Source: Artemisia argyi | Taxonomy: Eukaryota > Streptophyta > Magnoliopsida > Asterales > Asteraceae | Reading direction: 5' to 3' | DNA length: 64,000 bases | NCBI GenBank assembly: GCA_030686995.1 | Contig: CM060704.1 | Span: 171,055,718-171,119,717, forward strand | In this document: positions 1 to 8,627 of the stretch, piece after piece | How positions within the stretch are numbered: the first letter of the stretch is position 1 | Layout: each line of letters starts with the position of its first letter | Position numbers and translations under genes: made by a program | Notes under the pieces: generated by a model | What the model saw: only the letters and a program-made list of their open reading frames with translations | Database searches by the model: none | Told to the model about the DNA's origin: nothing

Positions 1-2504
1 ACCTTACAAGCAGTTGGTGTATCCAGATCAAACCTTCTACCAACAGCATTAAACGGCGCACCCTGAGCAAGACGGAACACAGCAGCGGCTACGGCAGTAG
101 TAGGTGGGACCGACAAAGATTGTAAACAAGAATTATTTAAAAGTGACACCTGTAGAATTTAAAGAGAAACTATTAAGTTTGTTAAGCTAATATAGAGGCT
201 TATTAGCATGGGTTAATTGCTAAAAAATGTATCATACTTGCCACTTTTTGTTATTGTGTGTACTGAACTTTTTTTTTTCTTCTTCTTATTGTGTGTACTC
301 AACATTCAAATTTCGATTATTGAGTGTATTTTTTGACTATTCTACCATGTAAAATGACTATGTTACCCTTCAAATTTTGGAAAAAGTAAGGGTAAAATGG
401 TCACAAAATACACACAATAATTGAAATTTGAAAAAGTAAGGGTAAAATGGTCACAAAATACACACAATAATCGAAATTTGAAAGTTCAGTGCGCGCGCGA
501 GCACACACACACACACACAAAAAAAAAAAAAAGTTCATTACACACAATAACAAAAAGTGGCAAGTATAATACATTTTCAAGCAATTAACCCTATTAGCAT
601 ATATTAATAATTTAATACTGTATATAGCTTGTATAAGCATTTGGGTAAGCTTATGACCTTATATGAGGGAACTTTGATAAGCTCAAAATTTGTGGCTTAT
701 TTCAGGGAGGGATGGCTTATGTAAAAGGGGTGTTATAGCAAAGGACTTAAATACCCTCATATAACAATTACAAGTTTAGATCTTCATGTACGTTTGATCA
801 TTTTTAAATTTTACTTCATTAGCTATAACAAGGGTATGTTTGGAAGATCTAGCAACAATTAGCAACCCGCAGTTGTTTGTTTTATGAAAGTGTTTGGCAA
901 CGTATTTATGTTTGTGACTAAAGAGTGTAAAATGACGTAAAAGCAAACGCTTCTTCAAGTAGCGTATTATAAACCTCCTAAACGCTCCTTGCCAAACTAG
1001 CTTTCAATTCTAAACGCTCTTATAAACCTCCTTGCCAAACATACCCTTAGCTATCCCACACATCAAGCATGGGCATATGAGCTTATGATTTATATACCAT
1101 AAGATGCTTATGAAATATAAGCCCACGTCCAAAACATAAGCTTACACGAACACACCCTAATTGTTTTTATTATATTGCTTACTAAACTATAAAAAGATAA
1201 GGAGATTAAATAAAAACAAACAAAAGAAACACTAAGGGCTAAAGAGACCTAAACTAATGCATTAAGGTAACAATAAACATATACTCGTATACAGTGTGGG
1301 AAATTATTGGGAGCCCTAAAGATGGGTCTACTTTAGTGCCTAAACTTATATCTAGTGTTTAACTGGTTCACGGAACATTGGGTCCCTTAGCTGCAACCTT
1401 ACATGTCGTCATGCATATTTAGACATAAAAAGGACTAAGCGGACCTAAACTAATGCAATAAGGTAACAATAAACATACACTCCCTCCGTCCTTAAACAAG
1501 CGTCATACTTTGATAGTGGTAGTTACGAAAGTACAAATATTCCAATGTTAACCAATCAATGTCATCCTTCAATTGTAGAAATGTTTGACGCTTATTTTGG
1601 AACAAACAAAAATAGTAAGTTCGACACTTGTTTTAACGCGTAGGGAGTATAACAAGAGAAATGATCGGAACGCCTAAAATCGCGCCTAGCTTTGTGCCTA
1701 AACCTTAAACTTGTGTGACGAGTATTTTATTGGTTTGAAAAAATAGGTCTCTAACTTCGTAATTTTACCTCATCAACTATGATAAGCTAATCGCACCTAT
1801 ACTAATACAAATAAAGTAACAATAAACATATACAAAAAGTAATTTCATGCCTAAACATGCGTGTCAGTGTTTTTTATTCGTTAGTCCAACAGAAAGTATT
1901 AGGGGGTATTTGGAATAGCTTATTTTCCGGGCTTATCGGCTTATCAAGATTTAGAAAACCCAATAAGCCCACTTTTTTCGTCTTACGAGTTTATCAAGTT
2001 GAGCTTATGGCTTATTACAAATAAGCCATGTGCTAAGGTTAATAACCTCGAAAGGCGAAAAAAGTGGGCTTATTGGCTTTTAAAAATCTTGATAAGCCAA
2101 TAAGCCCGGAAAACAAGCTAGCCCAAGCACCCCCTTACAAATTTTCACCATACCAAGTACGAAAAAGCCGATCTTTTCATCCGAAAAGCCTCAGAAAAAA
2201 AAGGGTCATTGTCATTTTCATCAACTTGTCCATTTCTCATGAATCTTGAAAACCAACAAGGGGGAGGAGGGGGTGGGCGGGGGATAGCAAAGGCAATAGG
2301 GTGATGAATAAGGGATAAAAAGTTGGAAATGGATAAAGAGACTTGTGAGATGTTGGATTCTAGTGCGAGTGTTTGTGATGGGTGGAGGGTGAGGTCGTTG
2401 GATGTGAGGAAAGTGTGGGCGGCTGCGGTGGCGGAAGCGGCTGTTGAGATGAGGGAGAGGAGGGTTTGGCGGCGGGTTGAGGGGGTTGTGGGTGGTGGGG
2501 CCAT
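1..2504 (-). CDS. ALP1/HARBI1-like nuclease-domain protein, 5' part (runs off the window)
   Basis: Two minus-strand exons, 2504-2154 and 149-1, join in phase 0 across a 2,004-bp intron (donor GTATGG at 2153, acceptor CTACAG ending at 150). The protein starts MAPPPTTPSTRRQTLL, is Ser/Thr-rich, and has CWFSRFMR and AFRMKRSAFSYL just before the junction. After it comes VSLLNNSCLQSL, then AAVFRLAQGAPFNAVGRRF. That order matches plant homologues of the PIF/Harbinger nuclease, including ANTAGONIST OF LHP1 (ALP1), a domesticated transposase known to associate with PRC2. No stop or frameshift is seen in the 166 codons visible. The DDE residues would lie outside the window, so nuclease competence cannot be judged. 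Without splicing the reading frame stops nine bases into the intron. The intron holds at least four MITEs, and another MITE lies about 95 bp upstream of the ATG. It could instead be an old Harbinger transposase copy; I favour a host gene because the frame is open. Confidence 0.72.
210..591. mobile_element. MULE-type MITE in the ALP1-like intron
   Basis: A 382-bp element with terminal inverted repeats of about 70 bp (GGGTTAATTGC at 210; its complement ends at 591). It is flanked by a perfect 9-bp duplication TATTAGCAT (201-209 and 592-600), the size typical of Mutator-like elements. Inside are a 50-bp unit repeated twice (about 372-480) and an alternating GC/CA microsatellite (about 489-519). 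No coding capacity. Confidence 0.85.
830..1048. mobile_element. Candidate MITE with short terminal inverted repeats
   Basis: A 219-bp segment begins AAGGGTATGTTTGG and ends with the complement CCAAACATACCCTT. The 9-bp flanks AGCTATAAC and AGCTATCCC agree at 7 positions, a plausible aged target duplication. Family uncertain (hAT- or MULE-like). Confidence 0.5.
1245..1840. repeat. Three dispersed degenerate direct repeats
   Basis: The phrase CTAATGCATTAAGGTAACA and its variants recur near 1254, 1450 and 1802, each followed by ATAAACATA and neighbouring phrases such as GTGCCTAAAC. This suggests a decayed repeat about 190-350 bp apart, with a Stowaway inserted beside the second copy. No coding sequence. 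Confidence 0.5.
1480..1647. mobile_element. Stowaway-like MITE
   Basis: A 168-bp element with the classic Stowaway terminus CTCCCTCCGTCC at the left and its diverged complement ending GTAGGGAG at the right. The right flank is TA; the left flank is CA, one change from the expected TA duplication. It lies inside the intron of the ALP1-like gene. Confidence 0.7.
1902..2134. mobile_element. Tourist-like (PIF/Harbinger) MITE
   Basis: A 233-bp element with long imperfect inverted repeats: left start GGGGGTATTTGGAATAGCTT, right end its diverged complement. The 3-bp duplication TTA (1899-1901 and 2135-2137) is diagnostic of Harbinger elements. It ends 19 bp from the exon-1 donor of the ALP1-like gene, itself a Harbinger-derived nuclease family. 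Confidence 0.85.
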
Positions 2505-2597
2505 TGGGTTTGTGGTGTGGTGTGGTGATGATGATGATGATGATGATGAAATGAAGTGAGAGTGTCAAAGAGTAGTTTGGAGTTAGGAGTGAAGTAA

Positions 2598-2822
2598 GGG
2601 TGCGTTTGCTATGCTGCGAGAAATGACAATGAGTATGAGTTTGATAGTAGTGGTGGGTCTTCAACTATGAAAGTTTCATTCCCTTCTAGTTTGAGGTATA
2701 TGGAGTATGGATAATATTGAACTTTCATAGTCATAGTTGTGGGCCCTCTCAACTAAAACAAACATAATTAATTACTATGATAGTCATAGTTCCATTCCCT
2801 TGGTACCATACCAAACGTACCC
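2598..2822. mobile_element. Tourist-like MITE upstream of the ALP1-like start codon
   Basis: A 225-bp element starting GGGTGCGTTTGCTATG and ending with the diverged complement CATACCAAACGTACCC. TAA target duplications sit at 2595-2597 and 2823-2825. It occupies the proximal promoter or 5' UTR position of the minus-strand ALP1-like gene, so it may contribute regulatory sequence (inference). Confidence 0.75.
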
Positions 2823-2865
2823 TAAGTACTTTTAAGATGGTGACGCGCTAGTAGTAAGACAAAAT

Positions 2866-3090
2866 TTCACCGTTAGTTCCTAAAGTTGTCGAGTTTCGCG
2901 CGGATCGTCCTTAAACTATTTTTTTTGGCATTTTCGTCCCTGAACTCCTCATTTTTGGCGTGGTTGGTCCCTGGAACATACTTTTGGCTGACGGAAGTTG
3001 ATTTGCAGCGTTAGTTGACCAGTCAGCTGGGTTTTTGGTCATTTCACATTTTTATAATGGCGCATTTGGTCCATTCCCCCCTTTTTTCCC
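2866..3090. other. GTCCCT-phrase leader resembling a MULE subterminal region
   Basis: A repetitive low-complexity text with variants of 'tcctaaa', 'gtccctgaac', 'ggtccctgg' and a 'gttagttgaccagtcagctg' phrase. A similar text (GGTTTGGTCCC variants, then 'cgtcagttgaccatg') lies at 60550-60740 upstream of the GRF gene of a MULE. It is probably the end region of a transposon that reaches into, or carries, the 165-aa gene downstream. The right boundary was not found. Confidence 0.35.
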
Positions 3091-3128
3091 GCCTATCTTC
3101 TTGGTAAACGTTCAACAACTCGTCAGCC

Positions 3129-3136
3129 TATTTATA
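3129..3136 (+). promoter_or_regulatory. Candidate TATA box of the 165-aa gene
   Basis: TATTTATA lies 68 bp upstream of the ATG at 3204, a normal plant spacing for a TATA box plus a short leader. The start context is AAAAATGGC, favourable in plants. Confidence 0.5.
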
Positions 3137-3203
3137 ACCTCGTTTGTATACCCTACATGACTCACCAACACAGAAATCCCTTTGAAAAAAACCACAGTTA
3201 AAA

Positions 3204-3701
3204 ATGGCAGCCCCAAATGCAAATGGATGCTTTCCAAGTGAAGCTGACGAATACGAGTTTGTCTTAAACAACGCCTTGTTGTGGGACGCTGTGTTCAATG
3301 AATTCGGGTATGATCCCGTATTGGAATTTGGTAATTACATGCAGGTTAGCACCGTCATGAGGACACAGATACTCAGGTGGGTTCGTAGACAGGACTTTTA
3401 CTGGGACGAGGTTTTGGGGTTGAATGAGGAAGAAGATATAGAGGAGGAGGAGGAAGAGGAGCTGGAGCAGCAGCAGGGCATGGTGGAGCAGCAGAATAAT
3501 GTGGTAGATCAGCAGCATAATGTGGTGGAGCAGCAGCATAATGCGGTGGAGCAGCAGCCAAACATGTTGGAGGATAGGTTGAATTTGGCAAGCAGGATTA
3601 CGGCTCTTGAAATATTCTTTAAAGAATATAAAGAAAGGATGGATAGGAGGGAAAGTGATGCAAGCAGGGCAGAGAGCTCTGGGTCGAACCGGTTGGGGTG
3701 A
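3204..3701 (+). CDS. Small acidic orphan protein, 165 aa, intronless
   Basis: I do not recognise this family. The N-terminal 75 residues look globular and are rich in aromatic and acidic residues (FVLNNALLWDAVFNEFGYDP, then RWVRRQDFYWDEVLGL). Next come an acidic run (EEEEEEEL), a Gln-rich stretch with about four imperfect VVEQQHN-type heptamer-to-octamer repeats, and a C-terminal helical segment (about 125-150) that could be a coiled coil. The frame is open from a good-context ATG, with a TATA-like box 68 bp upstream and AATAAA about 97 bp after the stop, so it looks expressed. The upstream GTCCCT text resembles that before the GRF gene near 60.8 kb, so it may be a transposon accessory gene rather than a host gene. 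Confidence 0.6.
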   Translation: MAAPNANGCFPSEADEYEFVLNNALLWDAVFNEFGYDPVLEFGNYMQVSTVMRTQILRWVRRQDFYWDEVLGLNEEEDIEEEEEEELEQQQGMVEQQNNVVDQQHNVVEQQHNAVEQQPNMLEDRLNLASRITALEIFFKEYKERMDRRESDASRAESSGSNRLG

Positions 3702-3797
3702 AAGCTTTGAATGATTATGGTGTTTCTATGGTTTTAGTATGTTTGTAATCTGGTGTTTATCTGATGTATGGAATGGTGGCAACTTTATAACTCTATC

Positions 3798-3803
3798 AAT
3801 AAA
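3798..3803 (+). terminator. Poly(A) signal of the 165-aa gene
   Basis: AATAAA (within AATAAATAAAT) lies 97 bp downstream of the TGA at 3701, a typical plant position. Confidence 0.45.
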
Positions 3804-3809
3804 TAAATA

Positions 3810-4561
3810 TGAAGTTTAATTACTAGTCATTGTTTATGGTTGATTGTGAATGTTTGATTGCCAACTCCATATGAAGGGCTATTCAAGTCAACCACAAATT
3901 ACTCTAATTGTATCTGATGTAAACCTTTATCATAAGGAAGCCATGATTTGCAGAATTTGTAAACTAGAAACATGAATAGCATTAACCATTAAGTCATCAA
4001 AATAACCACCATAGCTTAAGTCTAATACATTAGCACCATTCATAGTAAGTTAAGAAATATTTACAACCATCATCAAAAATGAACAAGTTTTTCAAAAGCA
4101 TAAGACATGATACATCATCTTCATGTTGCCTTGCCTTTCCCCTTGCCCTTCCCTTTGGCAAAATTGGCGTACAATCATGCAAAAACAGCTCAGAAATATT
4201 TTGGTACTGAAAATCACATTTCCACTTAATAAAAACACATAGATACATAAAACTGAAAATGCATGTCTCATACATATTTCGACCCGTTTGACTTAAAATG
4301 GTAAAAGTGGACCTTGTCCCAAACACCCCTTTTCACTACGCAAATAATATGTATTTGACTAATACATAAAACATTCATACATAATGACTCATTTAGGGGG
4401 TTAACTTGTTTCCGTAGCATGGTTACTAACACTACTTGCCTACAATACCAAGGCAAGTACTTCCATTAAATGCTTCCATCCTTAAAGCCAAAATCCAAGA
4501 CTTTACTTGCTCATAAACCTACAAACATACGCCACAACTAAAACCTAAGCCAACCACTAAA
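3810..4561. other. Intergenic stretch with no recognised feature
   Basis: AT-rich sequence with only short open frames lacking codon bias or domain similarity. I found no terminal repeats or coding remnant. Confidence 0.5.
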
Positions 4562-4643
4562 GGGTAGCCTAGTGGCAAAAGAGCTTGTGACTATCACTCT
4601 AAAATGTATGAGGTTTCAAGTTCAGTTTCTACTAGGTGCAAAC
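4562..4643 (+). mobile_element. SINE, 5' part (split by the copia insertion)
   Basis: A tRNA-like pol III promoter is visible: A box TAGCCTAGTGG near 4565 and a B-box-like GGTTTCAAGTTC near 4613. The sequence stops at the CAAAC target duplication (4639-4643) of the copia element and resumes at 15334, ending in poly(A). A target duplication for the SINE itself was not found. The split is supported by the shared CAAAC and the coherence of the two halves. Confidence 0.65.
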
Positions 4644-4998
4644 TGTAAAACTTTAAATGTAAATATACCTCCAGCCATGATTGTTCAAGCAAGCAGATCT
4701 ACAGCAATAACAGCAAGAAGAATGAGAATGTTTCTGGCCTTTCACCTATGTTCTATAATTTTTGTGTGTCTAGATGGATATCACAAGCACATAATATATA
4801 TGCAAGGCTAGGACCCTCTCATTAGGAAAACTAAATCAGTCCCTTCCATCAAGGGATCTGCAAATAATCTTGATGAATAAATTATTCGGTTTCCTTATTA
4901 AGATATAGAAAGTATATCACAATCAGTAACAAACTTTAATCCAGAAATTTGACCATGCTATATGTTTAAAAGTGGTCCACAAAAAAGAGATTCTAACA
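4644..4998 (-). repeat. 3' LTR of the copia element (355 bp)
   Basis: Direct repeat of 14977-15333. Read on the minus strand it starts TGTTAGAATCTC and ends AAAGTTTTACA. Confidence 0.93.
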
Positions 4999-5012
4999 TT
5001 CTCCCACTTGGA
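4999..5012 (-). promoter_or_regulatory. Polypurine tract of the copia element
   Basis: On the minus strand AAGTGGGAGAA directly abuts the 3' LTR start TGTTAG, as in many plant copia elements. It primes plus-strand DNA synthesis. Confidence 0.85.
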
Positions 5013-5334
5013 CCACGTATATATGGTCAAATATCATTCTTTATAAGTGATTTCGTGTATGGCCATATAAACTTGATTATCACTTTACTTGTTACTGATT
5101 AAATCAAAATGTACTTGAACTAGAAATGATAAATGTACGAATCATAGCGGTCTTACTTCATAATCGTGTATTTCCTTCCATGAATCACAATACATTACAA
5201 TTCCTAATTTAGTACCAAACATAATGAATAACATTAAGTCATTCTGGGTCCACTTTATTGAATAAAAATTCCAAAAGAAAAAAAAATTGCGTAGAGTTGT
5301 AAATGTCTAGACATAACATTTAGATGATAAAGGA

Positions 5335-6598
5335 CTAAATGAGATCGATAAGTCCCATACGAGTAACATGATCCTGAAAAACTTTAGCCGGTAATCCCTT
5401 AGTCATTGGATCAGCAATCATTGACTCGGTATTGATGTGCACAATAGAAATTTCCTTTCTTTCAACATGATCTCTAACCTTTAAATACTTTATGTCAATA
5501 TGCTTGCTGCCACTCCCACTTTTATTGTTCTTGGAGAAGAACACGGCAACCGAGTTGTCACAAAAGATCTTTAGTGGTCTACAAATAGTATCGACGATTC
5601 TTAGACCTGATATGAAATTTCTTAACCATAGTGCTTGTGATGTAGCTTCGTAGCAAGCAATGAATTCAGCTTCCATCGTAGATGAAGCGATTAATGATTG
5701 TTTCACACTTCTCCAAGAGATAGCACCTTCAGCTAGAAGAAAAATGTAACCAGAAGTGGACTTTCCTGTATCTTTACATCCTTTCCAATCGGAGTCAGAA
5801 TATCCAACAACTTCTAGTAAATCAGTACGCCTATATGTGAGTGCGTACTCCTTTGTTCCTTGTAAATATTTCAAAACCTTTTTAGCAGCTTTCCAATGAT
5901 GTTTTCCAGGGTTGCTTTGATATCTACTGAGCATGCCAACTGAAAATGAAAGATCGGGTCTGGTGCATACTAAAGTATACATAAGACTTCCAACCAGTGA
6001 AGCATATGGAACATTTCTAATTTCTTCTTCCTCAATTGCATTCTTTGGACATTGATCCAATCTAAAAGTATCCCCTTTCACGAGTGGTGCTGAAACAGAT
6101 GAACAATTCTGCATCCCAAACCTTTCTAGAACTTTGTTAATGTAAGCCTTTTGAGATAAACTAAGTGACTTTCTAGCTCTATCTCGATGAATTTCTATGC
6201 CAATGACATAAGAAGCTTCACCCATATCTTTCATATCAAAGTTCTGTGCAAGAAATTGTTTGGTCTCATGCAACATCCCTAAATTATTACTTGCAAGTAA
6301 TATGTCATCCACATACAGGACTAAAAAAGTATATTTACTCCCACTCACCTTAAGGTATATACATTGATCAACGATGTTCTCTACAAAACCAAATGAAGAG
6401 ACAACGTTGTGAAATTTAGTATTCCATTGGCGGGAAGCCTGTTTTAGTCCATATATGGATTTATTTAATTTACAAACAAGTTTGTTGTTATTGGGATCGA
6501 CAAAGCCTTCAGGTTGACACATGTATACATCTTCCGCAAGATCTCCATTAAGAAATGCCGTTTTCACGTCCATTTGATGTAGCTCAAGATCAAAATGA
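5335..6598 (-). pseudogene. Copia pol: reverse transcriptase (C-terminal two thirds) and RNase H
   Basis: An open frame of over 410 codons reads MDVKTAFLNGDL near its start, includes the RT catalytic YVDDILL, and continues to RNase H with GYSDSDWKGC, SSTMEAEF and KHIDIKYLKVRDHV, ending near MGLIDLI. This is the standard C-terminus of a plant Ty1/copia polyprotein. It is cut off from the rest of RT by the solo LTR at 6604-8011 (target duplication GCTAC). The frame is otherwise open, so the breaking insertion is relatively recent. Confidence 0.93.
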
Positions 6599-6603
6599 GC
6601 TAC

Positions 6604-8011
6604 TGATGCGTGGGAATCGCACCTTGCTTCACCTCTCGAGGGATCTCGAGAAGCTTACAACCCCCACCAGGCAGTGTACCTGATCGTTGTAGTATAGTAT
6701 AGTGACAAGTACCGGGGGATTGATCGTTCAGCTTAGGAATAGTGTCGCTAGGATTAGAAAACCTAATTAATAGTTCTAGAGGTGGAAGATGATTATTTTT
6801 GTATTTTTATATTTTTATGAAAGCAATTAAAATTTCGGGTTTTGAAGGAGTGGGCGGAATTAGTTGCTATTCAACTAACCCAAAACTAATATATAATTAA
6901 AATAAACTAATGAAAATGAAATTAAACTAATTTAAACTAAGGTTGTGAGCAGTGGTTGGAGAAATTGTGTTTACTTAGACTTCACTACTCCCTAGATATC
7001 TTTTACATGTTAATTACTTGTTATACTTGTATGGATGACGGATTGTATTCCTTAATACCATTCGTGGGGTGGCATACATAACTCCCCAACTCTATGAGCT
7101 CTTATCTCCTCCTACACCATGACCCAGCACAACTATAGGGATTGTAAACAGTGGCTCATGCATTAAATACAACCAATAAAGACCTAGTACGCCTCGGTTC
7201 ATGTTTCTTAAGACGTTCAAGCATGTTACCATTTGGAGATCTGCCAGTTTTCTTAAGCCTAACATATAAAATCATTCATCCAAGACAAGAATAGACAAGT
7301 AATCAACACATAATCAACATCTAGGTTTCATTAGATCTAAGCAAACACAAAAGAGATCTAGCCTAGCATAATGGAATTGAGACAAGAACAAGATATAGAC
7401 AACCAACACATAGACATATTGATTGAATTAGAAGCACACTTATCTCAATTACAATGCAAGGTATCAAGGGTTTGGAACCCTTGAAAAACCTGTAAAAGTA
7501 CCACCAAATTCGTCTTTAGGGTTTCACCAAAACTTCTCTTTTTTAATGAAAAAAACTAAAAAACTATATATAGGAAAACTAGGCTGACGGCGTCAAGACA
7601 ACCATGTGACGCCGTCACCTCGCCGCCAAATACTTCCTCGGACGGTCTTGATCTACTTATGACGGCCTATGTGACGCCGTCACCAACCACGGTATTTTAT
7701 TCTTGGCACTTTGACGCCGTCATGATGACTTTTGACGCCGTCACCACCTACGGTATTTTATTCTTCATGTCTGACGCCGTCAGGGTGTAACTCTTGACGC
7801 CGTCACCAAGTGTCTTCAGCATGGAAAATTGGTACTTTGCCGTTTTCTTCACTTTTATGCTCCAAAAACGTCCAAAATGGCTTCTTTTCCAGAATTCACT
7901 CTCCAAACACCTAAAATCACAAAAGGAACGATTTAGGGCAATATTTGATCAAATAAAGTCGGATTCGGGCTTAAATGACCCCCTAAAAACGGATCATTTT
8001 TCGCCTCATCA
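6604..8011. mobile_element. Solo LTR, family 1 copy A (1,408 bp)
   Basis: Begins TGATGCGTGGGAATCGCACC and ends TTTTCGCCTCATCA, with a perfect 5-bp duplication GCTAC at 6599-6603 and 8012-8016. A second copy at 17092-18494 has the same ends but a different duplication, proving the boundaries. There is no internal region, PBS or coding sequence, so it is a solo LTR left by LTR-LTR recombination. It carries seven palindromes of the form TGACG-N-CGTCA between 7585 and 7805. The parent superfamily cannot be told from the LTR alone. Confidence 0.92.
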
Positions 8012-8627
8012 GCTACTAGTGCCATTATTATTCTAAGAGAATCCTTCTTTGAAACCGGATAAAAAGTTTCATGGTAATCAATGCCTTCTCTTTGAGTGAA
8101 ACCCTTAGCAACAAGTCTAGCTTTATATCGTTCAACATTACCCAACGAATCTCTTTTAGTTTTATAAATCCATTTGCATCCTACAAGAGAGACTCCGTTT
8201 GGTAATGGAACGAGTATCCAGACTTTGTTCTTAATCATGGATTCCATTTCTTCTTTCATGGCATCATACCAAAGAGAAGAATTCTCTTGATTCATGGTTT
8301 GTGAAAACGAAATTGGATCCTTTTTAAGTCCAATATCATAATCAGATTATTGTAAGTATACAACATAATCACTAGGAATGGCTGATCTCTTTGTTCTTGA
8401 GGATCTTCTAACACCCACTGTTTCCCAAGTAGGGGGTTCGCGGGTTCAACTACATCTGGTTCAACTACATCTGGTTCAACAATATTTGGTTGTTCAATAT
8501 GTATTTCTTCTTGTTGAGGGAGTTCATTTGATTGTTCATCAATATGATTTTCCGCATTATATTGATTTCCAACCAAATTTTCTATATGTAAAGGTATGTC
8601 GGGTTCATCCCTTACTTCCTCAAATTG
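8012..8627 (-). pseudogene. Copia pol: linker and N-terminal reverse transcriptase
   Basis: The frame carries the conserved RT start: WYDAMKEEMESM, NKVWILVPLP, GCKWIYKTKRD and ARLVAKGFTQ. It runs into the solo LTR at MALVA, the partner end of the RT fragment that continues at 6598. To the right, the integrase-RT linker contains a repeated DVVEP motif. A frame break separates the two near 8292. The right end is the AATTG duplication of the 3.5-kb solo LTR. Confidence 0.88.

Noticed and set aside
2221..2664. Long open frames overlapping exon 1 of the ALP1-like gene on both strands
   Set aside because: Shadow frames of a compositionally biased exon. Only the MAPPPTTPS frame continues across a good splice junction into a recognisable domain.
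3264..3591. Antisense open frames within the 165-aa gene
   Set aside because: Leu- and Ala/Pro-rich by-products of the GAG/CAG codon repeats; no start or domain support.
7794..8036. Open frame at the end of solo LTR copy A, repeated in copy B at 18250-18543
   Set aside because: Present twice only because the LTR is; no domain, and it crosses the LTR boundary.
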